Part shown: positions 1 to 7,592 of the stretch, in pieces
Position numbering within the stretch: position 1 is the stretch's first letter
Layout of the letters: every line of letters starts with the position of its first letter
Source of the DNA: Nocardioides sp. ChNu-153
Lineage (GTDB): Bacteria > Actinomycetota > Actinomycetes > Propionibacteriales > Nocardioidaceae
Direction: 5' to 3'
DNA length: 58,177 nucleotides
NCBI RefSeq assembly: GCF_030466625.1
Contig: NZ_JADEVT010000019.1
Location: 1-58,177 of the forward strand
Program-made: the position numbers and the translations under genes
Notes under the pieces: generated by a model
Told to the model about the DNA's origin: nothing
The model's database searches: none
Seen by the model: the letters and a program-made list of their open reading frames with translations, nothing else

Positions 1-102
1 GAACATCTTCGCGGCAGCGGTGTGGGTCCAGCCGGTTTCCACGATCAGGCGGGCAAGACGTAGACGAGCGCGTGGGGTCAGTGCGGCGTTAGCGTGGGAC
101 AT
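1..102 (-). CDS. IS481-family transposase, N-terminal 34 residues (cut by window edge)
   Basis: Only the first 34 codons are present. The start is the ATG at 102 on the minus strand. The peptide begins MSHANAALTPRARLRLARLI and continues through a W-T-H-T-A-A-A-K segment. This is the characteristic N-terminus of IS481 transposases, a helix-turn-helix that precedes the DDE integrase core. The core lies outside the window, so whether the element is intact cannot be judged. It is transcribed away from the neighbouring HNH endonuclease gene. Confidence 0.8.
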   Translation of the reverse strand, partial: MSHANAALTPRARLRLARLIVETGWTHTAAAKMF

Positions 103-162
103 GAAGGCCTCCGGTGGGTGAAGCGGTTCCTCGACAGCTCCACTTCACAACCGGAGGCCTTC
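103..162. repeat. Inverted repeat just upstream of the transposase start
   Basis: The arms GAAGGCCTCCGGT (103-115) and ACCGGAGGCCTTC (150-162) are perfectly complementary over 13 bp, with partial further pairing inside. The hairpin begins at the base next to the transposase ATG. In a transcript entering from outside the element it could hide the start codon region, a known way for insertion sequences to limit transposase expression. That role is inference. Confidence 0.7.
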
Positions 163-354
163 GCCTGTCAGACAGGCTCACCGCCAGGTAGCGGGACAAC
201 CTCCCTGGACATCACAGCTAGCGGCCCTCGAAACCACGCCGGGTACGCCGCGTCATGACGAGCCAGCACAGACGGTCTGACCTGCGAAAACTCGCCCTGT
301 GGAGTAGTGCGCCGCACGGCCAGAACTGTCGGTGCTTCCTGGTGTGATGGGTCC

Positions 355-1629
355 ATGAACGAGACCGCGCTGCACCCCCTGGCCGGGGTCGTCGCGCGCG
401 TCCACGGAGACCTCGACGACGGCTTCGAGCTCGGTCTGCTCACGCTGGGCCCAGCCGAGACGGGCGCCGCGATCGTCGAGCTCGAGCGGGCCGCGAACCG
501 TCTGGCTGCTCTGCAGTCGCGGCTGCTGGCCCACGCGGCGGCGGTGCGCGTGGAGGACACGACGGGTGCGCCGTCGACCGAGGTGTGGTTCGCGAACGCC
601 ACCCGCGTCACGCGCGCCGAGGCCCACCGCCGGGTCCGCACCGCCGTCGCCACCGAGGAGCGGTACGACGCCCTCGCCGCCGCAGGCACCTCCGGCGCCG
701 TGTCACCCGGGCAGGCCGAGGTCATCGTGCGGGCCCTCGGGGATCTCGGCGACGAGGTGGAGTCAGCCGTCAGGGTGGACGCCGAGCGCGCGCTGGTCGG
801 GTTCGCCGCGGAACACGACGCGAAGGACCTCCGTGTCCTGGGCCGGCGGATCCTCGACATCGTCGCCCCGGCCGTCGGGGAGGCCCACGAGGCCGAGCTC
901 CTGGCCCGGGAGGAGCGGGGGGCCGCCGCGAAGGTGCGGTTGACGATGCGCGAGGACGGCCACGGCTGCGTCCACGGGAAGTTCACGATGCCGGAGATGC
1001 ACGGCGCGATGTTCGCCAAGATGCTCGACGCCATCGCCTCGCCGCGACGTAGCCATCTCCGGAACGACGCGGCTCATGGCGCCGCCGACGACACCGCCGA
1101 CGACACGGTCGACGCTCGGCCCGCCTGGGAACGCCGCGGCCAAGCGTTCGTCGAGCTCATCGAGCGCATGCGCGACGCCGACCTCCCCGACGCCGCCGGA
1201 GCCGGCGCCACCGTCGTGATCACCATGCAGGTCGACACCCTCACCGGCGGACTCGCAGCGGCGTCGCTCGACACCGGCCACCGCATCTCACCCGGCGAAG
1301 CACGCCGCCTCGCCTGCAGCGCGGACCTCGTGCCGGCGGTGCTCGGCACGAAGAGCGAGGTCCTCGACCTCGGCCGCACCGCCCGGTTGCACAGCAAGCC
1401 CCAGCGCATCGCGATGATGCTCCGGGACGGGGGTTGCACCGCCGACGGATGCGATGCCCCGCCCCACTGGTGCGAAGCGCACCACGACGACCCGTGGTCA
1501 CGTGGCGGACGCACCTCCGTCGAACGCGGCCGGCTGCTCTGCTGGCGCCACCACCGCGTCGCCCACGACCCGACGTACCTCACCGAGACCCTCGGCACCG
1601 GCAAGCTGCGGTTCACCCGGCGGAACTGA
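355..1629 (+). CDS. DUF222 and HNH endonuclease domain protein (13E12 repeat type)
   Basis: A 424-residue protein of the DUF222/HNH family, abundant in actinobacteria and known in mycobacteria as the 13E12 repeat family. The N-terminal three quarters are the alpha-helical DUF222 region. The C-terminus has a Cys-rich HNH nuclease module: CTADGCDAPPHWCEAHH, then a central Asn/Arg-rich turn, then LLCWRHHRVAHD. The H-H and C-W-R-H-H elements are the expected metal and catalytic positions. ATG 355 is chosen because the conserved N-terminus starts there; a GTG at 307 would add 16 atypical residues. The gene lies about 140 bp from an insertion sequence end, and copies of this family are often found in variable DNA. 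The biological role of the family is not settled. Confidence 0.85.
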   Translation: MNETALHPLAGVVARVHGDLDDGFELGLLTLGPAETGAAIVELERAANRLAALQSRLLAHAAAVRVEDTTGAPSTEVWFANATRVTRAEAHRRVRTAVATEERYDALAAAGTSGAVSPGQAEVIVRALGDLGDEVESAVRVDAERALVGFAAEHDAKDLRVLGRRILDIVAPAVGEAHEAELLAREERGAAAKVRLTMREDGHGCVHGKFTMPEMHGAMFAKMLDAIASPRRSHLRNDAAHGAADDTADDTVDARPAWERRGQAFVELIERMRDADLPDAAGAGATVVITMQVDTLTGGLAAASLDTGHRISPGEARRLACSADLVPAVLGTKSEVLDLGRTARLHSKPQRIAMMLRDGGCTADGCDAPPHWCEAHHDDPWSRGGRTSVERGRLLCWRHHRVAHDPTYLTETLGTGKLRFTRRN

Positions 1630-1650
1630 GCAGCCCCCCTCAGCCGCACC

Positions 1651-1688
1651 GTGGTTTCGAGGGCCGCTGGCGCGGCCACCTCCACCAC
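1651..1688. terminator. Imperfect hairpin between convergent genes
   Basis: The arms 1651-1667 (GTGGTTTCGAGGGCCGC) and 1672-1688 pair at 13 of 17 positions around a 4-nt loop. The hairpin lies 22 bp after the HNH stop and 74 bp from the stop of the opposite-strand hydrolase gene. There is no U-tract, as is usual in such GC-rich genomes. It could serve as a bidirectional terminator. Confidence 0.45.
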
Positions 1689-1723
1689 CGGACTGACGCG
1701 GCCACCTCAACCATCGGAGATGA
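1671..1723. repeat. Tandem direct repeat, two units of about 26 bp
   Basis: Units 1671-1696 and 1697-1723 both begin CGCGGCCACCTC and continue with related ACCA-CGGA-TGA segments. The first unit overlaps the right arm of the neighbouring hairpin. The pair looks like a local duplication of an intergenic palindrome arm. Confidence 0.55.
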
Positions 1724-1761
1724 CTGGCGACCGAGTCGCCCCACCCGTCCCGCGCGCCGAC

Positions 1762-2763
1762 TCAGGCGGGGGTGCGGGCCGCCGTACCGAGGCCGTGGCG
1801 GCGCAGCCACGCGTCGACGCGGTCGTAGGCCGCGCGGCGGGGCTCCTCCAGCGACAGGAAGATGTCGTGGCGGGCGTCGGGGATCGGCACCACGGTCGTC
1901 TCGTTGCCGAGGCAGCCGGCCCAGCGGGCGATCTGGCGCACGTCGAGCACGGTGTCGGCGCGGTCGCTCGCGTCGGTGTAGCGCCGTGAGTAGTGCGTCT
2001 TGTCCGAGCGCAGCACCAGCGAGGGCACCCCGACGTCGAGGCCACGGTGGAGGCGCGCGTGGCCGCGGCGTACTGCGTTGAGCCACCCCACGGTGATGGG
2101 GAAGGCGTCGATCGGCTTGAGCTCGAGGTCGAAGTCCCACTCGCCCGTGCCGGTGGTGTGGAGCGTCGAGCCGTAGACGCTGCCGGGCAGGTCCAGCGCC
2201 CGGAAGGGACGCACCTGCGCGACCGCCCGCAGCGCCCACGTGACGGGCCCCCGCATCCGCGGCTTGCCCTGCAGGTCGAACCACGGGCTGTTGAGCACCA
2301 GCCCGGCCACGGGGTCGAGGCGACCCGCGCGGCGCCGCCGGTCGAGCCACAGCGGCGTGATGAGCCCGCCGGTCGAGTGCGCGAGCACCACCACCGGGAG
2401 CTCCGGGTGGGCCTGCGCCACGATCTCGAGCGTGCGGTCGAGCTCCACGTCGTACTGCTCGAGGGTGGAGGCGTAGTGGGCCGTCTGCCCCGGGCGGCGC
2501 GAGCGGCCGCACTTGCGCAGGTCGAGGCCGTAGAAGGCCAGGCCGCGCTCGGCGAAGAAGTCGGCCAGCTCGGTCTGGAAGAAGTAGTCCGCGAAGCCGT
2601 GCACGTAGATCACGGCGCCGGTGACCTGCTCCTCGGGCCGCACCACCCGTCGCACGACGACGGCGGCGATGTCGCCCTCGCCGTCGGGGTCGGTGCCCAG
2701 CTCGATGGTGTGGCGCTCGTAGCCGTCGCCCAGGAGGTCCGGCTCCCACGTCACCGCGCTCAC
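1762..2763 (-). CDS. Alpha/beta hydrolase (monoacylglycerol-lipase-like serine hydrolase)
   Basis: A 333-residue cytoplasmic alpha/beta hydrolase resembling monoacylglycerol lipases. Visible features are an oxyanion segment VHGFADYFF (about residues 54-62), a nucleophile elbow AHSTGG with Ser130, and a late DARHDIF segment supplying the catalytic His. The GTG start at 2763 overlaps the stop of the upstream monooxygenase as GTGA, so the two are translationally coupled. In the mycobacterial MymA operon a lipase-like hydrolase follows the flavin monooxygenase. A hydrolase here could open the ester made by Baeyer-Villiger oxidation; this is inference from context, and the actual substrate is unknown. 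Confidence 0.85.
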   Translation of the reverse strand: MSAVTWEPDLLGDGYERHTIELGTDPDGEGDIAAVVVRRVVRPEEQVTGAVIYVHGFADYFFQTELADFFAERGLAFYGLDLRKCGRSRRPGQTAHYASTLEQYDVELDRTLEIVAQAHPELPVVVLAHSTGGLITPLWLDRRRRAGRLDPVAGLVLNSPWFDLQGKPRMRGPVTWALRAVAQVRPFRALDLPGSVYGSTLHTTGTGEWDFDLELKPIDAFPITVGWLNAVRRGHARLHRGLDVGVPSLVLRSDKTHYSRRYTDASDRADTVLDVRQIARWAGCLGNETTVVPIPDARHDIFLSLEEPRRAAYDRVDAWLRRHGLGTAARTPA

Positions 2764-4301
2764 GCCCCGACCTCCACGAGCTCGCCGTGACGGCGGTCGC
2801 CGGCGTCGGTGGCCCCGGTGACCGGCGCGAGGGTCTTGTCGAGGTCCGTGCGCAGCGTCGTCAGCGAGTCGAGCACGTAGTTCTGCCGCACCTGCCACGG
2901 CCGGCGGTCGCCCTGCCGGGGGAACGCGCCGATCGAGCGCTGCACGTAGCCCGCGGCCAGGTCGAGCAGCGGCTGCGGCTCCAGGTCGCCGTTGGGGCGC
3001 GGCGCCACGGCGGCATGGCCGCGGCGGTCCATCCAGCCCAGCACCTTGCACACGAGGCGGTGGGTGAGGTCGGCGCGCAGCGTCCACGAGGCGTTGGTGT
3101 AGCCGATGCACACCGCGAAGTTCGGCACGCCCGTGATCATCGCGCCGTTCCACACGAACTGCTCCGACAGCTCGACCCGCTCGCCGTCGACGTGCGGCTC
3201 GATGCCGCCGAACGCCAGCAGGCGCAGGCCCGTCGCGGTCACGATGACGTCCGCCTCCAGCACCTCGCCCGAGCGCAGCAGCACGCCCTCGGGCACGAAC
3301 CGCTCGACGTGGTCGGTCACGACGTCGGCGTCGCCCGCCTTGATCGCCCGGAACAGGTCGCCCGACGGGATGGCGCACAGGCGCTGGTCCCACGGGTCGT
3401 ACGGCGGGGTGAAGTGGTCGGCGACCAGCTGCGGGTCGCCCAGCACCTTGGTGGCCAGGCCGGTCAAGAGCTTCCGCGCGGTCGCGGGGCGCCGGCGGCA
3501 GAACTGGTAGAACGCCGTGCTGAACGCGATGTTCTTGGCCCGCACGACGTGGTGCGCGGGGCCCTCGGGCAGCAGCGCCTTGATGCGCTCCGCCTTCTTG
3601 TCCCGGCTCGGCACGGCGCTGATCCACGTCGGCGTGCGCTGCAGCATGGTGACGTGCGCGGCCGCGCCGTCGCCCTTCAGCATCGACGGCACGAGGGTCA
3701 CGGCGGTGGCGCCGGAGCCGATGACCACCACGCGCTTGCCGGCGTGGTCGAAGTCCTCGGGCCAGAACTGCGGGTGCACGACCTGCCCGGCGAAGTCCTC
3801 CTGGCCGACGAACTCCGGCGAGTGCGGGTCGTCGTAGTCGTAGTAGCCGGCGCACGAGTAGAGGAAGCGGCAGGTCGTCGTGCGACGCTCCCCGCTCCGC
3901 GGGTCCTCGACCGTCAGCGTCCACAGCCCGGCGGCGGTGTCGAAGTCCGCGCCCACGACCTTGCTCGAGTAGCGCACACGCTCGGCGATCCCGAACTCGT
4001 CCGCGGTCTCCCGGATGTAGTCGAGGATCGACGCCCCGTCGGCCAGCGAGCGCCCGTCGCGCCACGGCTTGAAGGAGTAGCCGAGCGTGTACATGTCCGA
4101 GTCGGACCGCACGCCGGGGTAGCGGAACAGGTCCCACGTGCCCCCCATCCGCTCGCGGCCCTCGAGCACGACGTACGACAGCTCGGGGCGCTCGGTCTGC
4201 AGGCGGTACGCCGCGCCCACGCCGGAGAGTCCGGCGCCGACGACGACCACGTCGACGTGCTCGGTCACGGGGTCCGCGGGGGCGGTGGGGGAAGTGCTCA
4301 T
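2760..4301 (-). CDS. Flavin-containing (Baeyer-Villiger-type) monooxygenase, EthA/MymA-like
   Basis: A 513-residue class B flavoprotein monooxygenase that uses FAD, NADPH and O2 to oxygenate ketones, aldehydes or thio compounds. An N-terminal FAD Rossmann motif, GAGLSG, is at residues 22-27. The Baeyer-Villiger fingerprint FAGQVVHPQFWP is at 170-181 and matches FxGxxxHxxxWP exactly. The NADPH Rossmann motif GSGATA is at about 195. The segment GGTWDLFRYPGVRSDSDM is typical of EthA, MymA and related mycobacterial enzymes. The gene is first in a two-gene unit with the hydrolase and diverges from an AraC regulator. A GGAGG directly abuts ATG 4301 with no spacing, so translation may be leaderless from a CATCAT box at 4308-4313. 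An in-frame GTG twelve codons on is the alternative start. Confidence 0.92.
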   Translation of the reverse strand: MSTSPTAPADPVTEHVDVVVVGAGLSGVGAAYRLQTERPELSYVVLEGRERMGGTWDLFRYPGVRSDSDMYTLGYSFKPWRDGRSLADGASILDYIRETADEFGIAERVRYSSKVVGADFDTAAGLWTLTVEDPRSGERRTTTCRFLYSCAGYYDYDDPHSPEFVGQEDFAGQVVHPQFWPEDFDHAGKRVVVIGSGATAVTLVPSMLKGDGAAAHVTMLQRTPTWISAVPSRDKKAERIKALLPEGPAHHVVRAKNIAFSTAFYQFCRRRPATARKLLTGLATKVLGDPQLVADHFTPPYDPWDQRLCAIPSGDLFRAIKAGDADVVTDHVERFVPEGVLLRSGEVLEADVIVTATGLRLLAFGGIEPHVDGERVELSEQFVWNGAMITGVPNFAVCIGYTNASWTLRADLTHRLVCKVLGWMDRRGHAAVAPRPNGDLEPQPLLDLAAGYVQRSIGAFPRQGDRRPWQVRQNYVLDSLTTLRTDLDKTLAPVTGATDAGDRRHGELVEVGA

Positions 4302-4332
4302 CCTCCGATGATGACGGGGGCGACGGCCGGGT

Positions 4333-4371
4333 TCTTGACCGGGCGCGACATAGTCTTGCCCCTGCGCGACA
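4333..4371. promoter_or_regulatory. Paired 18-bp operator sites, probable AraC-family binding sites
   Basis: TCTTGACCGGGCGCGACA (4333-4350) and TCTTGCCCCTGCGCGACA (4354-4371) agree at 15 of 18 positions and repeat with a period of exactly 21 bp, two helical turns. They lie in the 108-bp divergent region between the monooxygenase and the AraC regulator. AraC-family proteins bind such direct repeats with two helix-turn-helix motifs. The same sites recur, inverted, before the dehydrogenase gene at 5445-5483. Oriented toward the monooxygenase, the proximal site ends 31 bp before its start codon. Confidence 0.8.
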
Positions 4372-4409
4372 CCGCCCGCGCGCCACGAGTACGCCGGGAG
4401 GTCGCCGCC

Positions 4410-5441
4410 GTGGGTCACATCCGCTCCGCCAGCCTGCGGGGGCTGCGCGCCACCGTCGCCGAGCTCGGCGGCGACGCGGAGACGCTGGCCCGCAGTGCCG
4501 GCGTACCGGTCGAGGCCCTCGACAGCGACGACGTGCTCATCACCGAGCGGGCGGCCGCCACGGTGCTGGAGCTGGCGGCGTCCTCGCTGCGCTGCCCCGA
4601 CCTGGGGCTGCGGGTCGCCTCGCGGCAGGACATCACGATGCTGGGGTCGCTGGCCGTCGCGATCCAGCACTCCCCGACGCTGGGCGACGCGCTGGAGTGC
4701 ACCTCGCGCTACCTGTTCGTGCACAGCCGCTCCCTGTCGCTGACCGTGGGGCCCGACCCCCTCGGCGAGCGGGGCGTGGCCGCGCTGCTCTACGGCCCCG
4801 CGGACGCGTCCGGGCCCGTGCAGGGCACCGACAGCGGCCTGGCGTTCCTCCACCGCACCATCACCTACCTCGCCGGCGGTCCCTACGGGCTGCGCAGCGT
4901 CGAGCTGCCCTACCGCCCGGCCGCCCCCCTCACCGTGCACGAGGCCTTCTACGGCGCCCCGGTCCGCGCGAGCCGGGACGTGCCCGCCGCGGTGCTCCGC
5001 GTGCCCCGCCACCTCATGCACCACGAGATGGGCGCGGTGAACGAGAACCTGCGCCAGCTCGCCCTGGCCTTCCTGGCCGAGCAGGCGCCGACGGTGGTCT
5101 CCGCCGTCACGCCCCGCGTGCGCGCCGCCGTGCAGGAGTCGCTCGGCACCCGACCCGTCGAGGTGCCGGCCGTGGCCGCCCTCCTCGCCCTGCACCCCCG
5201 CACCCTGCAGCGGCGGCTCGAGGCGGAGGGCACGACGTTCGGCGCGGTGGTCGACGACGTGCGGCGCCACACCACGCGCCGGCTGCTGACGACCACCGAC
5301 CTGTCCATCGGCCAGGTCGCGCACCTCGTCGGCTTCGCCGAGCAGTCGGCGCTCTCGCGCGCCGCCCGCCGCTGGTGGGACAGCTCTCCCCGGGCGGTAC
5401 GCCGGGGCGCCCGCGACGACCCGGGCGCGCGGCCCGCCTAG
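4410..5441 (+). CDS. AraC-family transcriptional regulator (VirS-like, arabinose-binding-like N domain)
   Basis: A 343-residue regulator. The N-terminal two thirds match the AraC-type arabinose-binding-like domain (about residues 10-200) found in VirS and OruR-type regulators. The C-terminal 90 residues hold the double helix-turn-helix, with HPRTLQRRLEAEGTTF as the first recognition region and IGQVAHLVGFAEQSALSRA as the second. GTG 4410 is chosen because GGGAGG (4396-4401) lies 8 bp before it; ATGs near 4309 have no ribosome site and fall in the spacer. It diverges from the monooxygenase and is followed by the dehydrogenase, as virS is arranged with the mymA operon in mycobacteria. The paired repeats on both sides of the gene are its likely targets. 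Confidence 0.9.
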   Translation: MGHIRSASLRGLRATVAELGGDAETLARSAGVPVEALDSDDVLITERAAATVLELAASSLRCPDLGLRVASRQDITMLGSLAVAIQHSPTLGDALECTSRYLFVHSRSLSLTVGPDPLGERGVAALLYGPADASGPVQGTDSGLAFLHRTITYLAGGPYGLRSVELPYRPAAPLTVHEAFYGAPVRASRDVPAAVLRVPRHLMHHEMGAVNENLRQLALAFLAEQAPTVVSAVTPRVRAAVQESLGTRPVEVPAVAALLALHPRTLQRRLEAEGTTFGAVVDDVRRHTTRRLLTTTDLSIGQVAHLVGFAEQSALSRAARRWWDSSPRAVRRGARDDPGARPA

Positions 5442-5444
5442 GGC

Positions 5445-5483
5445 TGTCGCGCTCGGGCAAGAAGTCGTCGTGCCCGGGCAAGT
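5445..5483. promoter_or_regulatory. Second pair of the 18-bp AraC-type sites, before the dehydrogenase gene
   Basis: TGTCGCGCTCGGGCAAGA (5445-5462) and CGTCGTGCCCGGGCAAGT (5466-5483) are the reverse complements of the motif at 4333-4371, again with a period of exactly 21 bp. The consensus over four copies is TCTTGcCCnnGCGCGACA. Relative to the downstream gene the sites have the same polarity as those before the monooxygenase, which suggests one activator drives both units. A weak -10 candidate, CAGACT (5503-5508), sits 19 bp beyond the proximal site. Confidence 0.78.
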
Positions 5484-5543
5484 CGGCGGACGCGCCGGGC
5501 GGCAGACTCGCCGTACCGTCCGCCCGACCCGAGGAGTCCCCGC

Positions 5544-6401
5544 ATGTCCCTGCCCCGCTTCCCGTTCACCGGCGCCGCCGTCGTGCTGACCGGAGCCGCC
5601 AGCGGGATGGGCGAGCACATGGCGCTGCAGCTCGCCGAGCGAGGCGCGGACCTCGTGCTCGTCGACCGCGACGCCGAGCGCCTCGCGGACGTGGCCGGCC
5701 GGATCCGCGCGGGCCACCCCGGCGTCGCCGTGCACACGGAGGTCGCGGACCTCGCCGACGTCGACGCGATCCCGGCGCTCGCCGAGCGCGTCCTCGCCGT
5801 GCAGCCGCGGCCCACCCTGCTCGTCAACAACGCGGGCATCGCCGCCGGCGGCCGCTTCACGGACCTGTCGGCGGCCGAGTTCGACACGGTGATGGCCATC
5901 AACTTCCGCGCCCCCGTCGCCCTCACCCGCGCCCTGCTGCCGGCGCTGCTCGGCACGCCGGGCAGCCACGTCGTCAACGTCTCGAGCCTCTTCGGCCTCA
6001 TCGCGCTGCCGGGCCAGTCGGCGTACTCGGCCAGCAAGTTCGCGCTGCGCGGCTTCAGCGAGGTGCTGCGCGCCGAGCTCGCGCCCCAGCAGGTGGGCGT
6101 CACGACCGTGCACCCCGGCGGCATCCGCACCCGCATCGCCGAGACCGCGCTGGTGGCCGCCTCCGCCTCGCCCGATCAGGCCCGCCGCGGCAAGGAGTCG
6201 TTCGCGAAGCTGCTGACCTTCCCGGCCGACGTGGCCGCGCGGCAGATCCTCGACGGGGTCGAGCGACGCCGCGTCCGCGTGCTCATCGGCCTGTCGGCGA
6301 AGGTGCCGGACCTGCTGGCCCGCGTCACGCCGACGGGCTACGTCGCGGTCATGGACCGCCTCCGCCCGGGCGCCGCGAAGCGCCGCGGCACGGCGTCCTG
6401 A
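5544..6401 (+). CDS. Short-chain dehydrogenase/reductase (SDR)
   Basis: A 285-residue classical SDR that oxidises or reduces alcohols and carbonyls with NAD(P). The cofactor motif TGAASGMG is at residues 16-23, NNAG at 95-98, the catalytic Ser near 147, and YSASK at 161-165. The length is slightly above the 250-residue norm because of a C-terminal extension. ATG 5544 follows a clear GAGGAG (5531-5536). It is expressed from its own promoter, which carries the AraC-type site pair, so it is probably co-regulated with the monooxygenase. An equivalent dehydrogenase belongs to the mycobacterial MymA operon. Substrate unknown. Confidence 0.92.
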   Translation: MSLPRFPFTGAAVVLTGAASGMGEHMALQLAERGADLVLVDRDAERLADVAGRIRAGHPGVAVHTEVADLADVDAIPALAERVLAVQPRPTLLVNNAGIAAGGRFTDLSAAEFDTVMAINFRAPVALTRALLPALLGTPGSHVVNVSSLFGLIALPGQSAYSASKFALRGFSEVLRAELAPQQVGVTTVHPGGIRTRIAETALVAASASPDQARRGKESFAKLLTFPADVAARQILDGVERRRVRVLIGLSAKVPDLLARVTPTGYVAVMDRLRPGAAKRRGTAS

Positions 6402-6414
6402 GACGCACGGCCGC

Positions 6415-6924
6415 TCAGCCGAGCGGCTCCAGGGTGGTCGGCGGGTCGGTGAGCTGGGGGCACCGCTCCAGGTAGGTGGAGTAGGCCTCGAGCTGGGCGA
6501 CCTGCTCCGCGGAGTACGCCGGCTGCTCCAGCTCGGCGGCCACCGCGTCGGGCGGCACGGACGCGGCGTACTCGCGCAGCAGCTGCAGCCCCGCCGCCGC
6601 GTCGCCCGTCAGGTCCTCGGGCTGGGGGCGCTCGCCGATCGTGCGGGCCCACACGCGCAGGTCGTCGCCGGTCTCCATGAACTTCACGAGCCCGGCGGCC
6701 AGGCAGAACTCCTCGAGCACCTGCTCGGGCCCGGGGCTCGCCCCCTCGGTCGAGCCGGAGCCGTCCGTGGCCCCCGTGCTGCCGGGCGCAGGGACCGACG
6801 ACGTCGCGCCGGCCGTCGGGTCCGCCTCGTCGCCCCCGCCGCAGCCCGCCAGCGCCACGGCGGCCACGAGCGCCACGACGGGCAGCAGGCGGCCGGGGCG
6901 GGCACGGCGTCGGGGGGAGGTCAC
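6415..6924 (-). CDS. Putative lipoprotein, function unknown
   Basis: A 169-residue protein with an Arg-rich N-terminus, a hydrophobic stretch and a lipobox ending LAGC, so it should be lipid-anchored outside the membrane. A Gly/Ser/Thr-rich linker follows, then a small alpha-helical domain with two Cys residues (EFCLAAG and ERCPQL) that could form a disulfide. GTG 6924 is used because it starts a compact signal sequence. The size, lipobox and paired Cys resemble the next gene upstream, so the two may be distant duplicates. It is convergent with the dehydrogenase, 13 bp between stops. No family recognised. Confidence 0.7.
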   Translation of the reverse strand: MTSPRRRARPGRLLPVVALVAAVALAGCGGGDEADPTAGATSSVPAPGSTGATDGSGSTEGASPGPEQVLEEFCLAAGLVKFMETGDDLRVWARTIGERPQPEDLTGDAAAGLQLLREYAASVPPDAVAAELEQPAYSAEQVAQLEAYSTYLERCPQLTDPPTTLEPLG

Positions 6925-6966
6925 GGTCCGGATCCTCGCACGGGCGGGCAACCGCCCCCGGACGCG

Positions 6967-7006
6967 CACGAGGGCGACGGTGGCCGGAGCCACCGCCGCC
7001 CTCGTG
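6967..7006 (-). terminator. Strong hairpin terminator after the 7017-7415 lipoprotein
   Basis: Arms 6967-6984 and 6989-7006 are complementary at 17 of 18 positions around the loop CGGA. The hairpin starts 10 bp beyond the stop codon of the minus-strand lipoprotein gene ending at 7017. It is the strongest stem in this part of the window and should separate the two lipoprotein genes. Confidence 0.75.
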
Positions 7007-7016
7007 GAGGCGTGCG

Positions 7017-7415
7017 TCAGGAAGTCGCAGCGCAGGTGTCGGCGTAGTACGTGCCCAGCGCCTCGCCGGCGTCGGCGTCGTCACCCTCGCCGAACGGGTC
7101 CTCGACGTCGTCCTCGACCTCCTCGACGGTCTTGCCGTCGGCGTCGTTGAGCGCCTCGAGGAGGCTCTCGTAGCCCTCGCGGGCGTCGTCGGGGATGTTC
7201 TCCGGCGTGCCGGTGCTCTCGAGCTCGTCGATCGCGTCGCCGAGGTCGACCTCGGTGTCGGGCTCGGCCTCGGCCTGCTCACCCAGCGTCGTGAGCGCGG
7301 ACTCGAAGGACGAGCAGAAGTCCTCCTCGCTCGCGTCGGTCGGAGCGCCACCGCCACACGCGGACAGCGTGCCGCCGGCCAGGACCAGCGCGGCGATGGA
7401 AAGAACTCGCTTCAT
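7017..7415 (-). CDS. Small acidic lipoprotein, function unknown
   Basis: A 132-residue protein starting MKRVLSIAALVLAGGTLSAC, a textbook lipoprotein signal with lipobox LSAC. The mature part is very acidic, rich in Glu and Asp (for example VEEVEDDVEDPFGEGDD). It has one Cys near its start (EDFCSS) and one near the C-terminus (DTCAATS), a likely disulfide. ATG 7415 has GAGGAG upstream. The following 177 bp (7416-7592) contain no convincing gene. No function can be assigned. Confidence 0.75.
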   Translation of the reverse strand: MKRVLSIAALVLAGGTLSACGGGAPTDASEEDFCSSFESALTTLGEQAEAEPDTEVDLGDAIDELESTGTPENIPDDAREGYESLLEALNDADGKTVEEVEDDVEDPFGEGDDADAGEALGTYYADTCAATS

Positions 7416-7592
7416 CAAGGAACTCCTCGGGTCTCGGGTGGCGCCGGACGTCCTCGACGAGGCCCTCGACCCGGCAACCGCGGCCACCCTGCCCACGGCC
7501 CTGCGGGCGGAAACCCCCGGGTTCAGGCCGTTCTCAGAAGGGCGTGGCGCCCGGGCCGGCAGTCGGTCCAGCGCGTGGGGCCGGCGCCCCGG
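7416..7592. other. Non-coding spacer, 177 bp
   Basis: This region lies between the aat stop and the lipoprotein start, both on the minus strand. The part next to 7415 should hold the lipoprotein promoter and carries its ribosome site. I see no conserved motif or convincing reading frame, only GC-rich self-complementary runs near 7545-7590. Confidence 0.4.

Larger units (their letters stand above)
1..216 (-). mobile_element. IS481-family insertion sequence, one end only
   Basis: One end of an insertion sequence; the remainder lies outside the window. On the minus strand the outer end is at 216 and reads TGTGATGTCCAGGGAGGTTG, starting with TGT as IS481-type terminal repeats do. It is followed by about 90 bp of spacer and then the transposase start at 102. 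The spacer holds a perfect palindrome, CCTGTCAGACAGG (164-176), and a 13-bp hairpin (103-115 with 150-162). The boundary at 216 is inferred from the family-like end sequence, because the other end and any target duplication cannot be seen. Confidence 0.75.

Noticed and set aside
2787..4409. Upstream extension of the AraC frame by 541 codons
   Set aside because: The extension is antisense to the monooxygenase and has no regulator-like sequence; a clear ribosome site marks GTG 4410.
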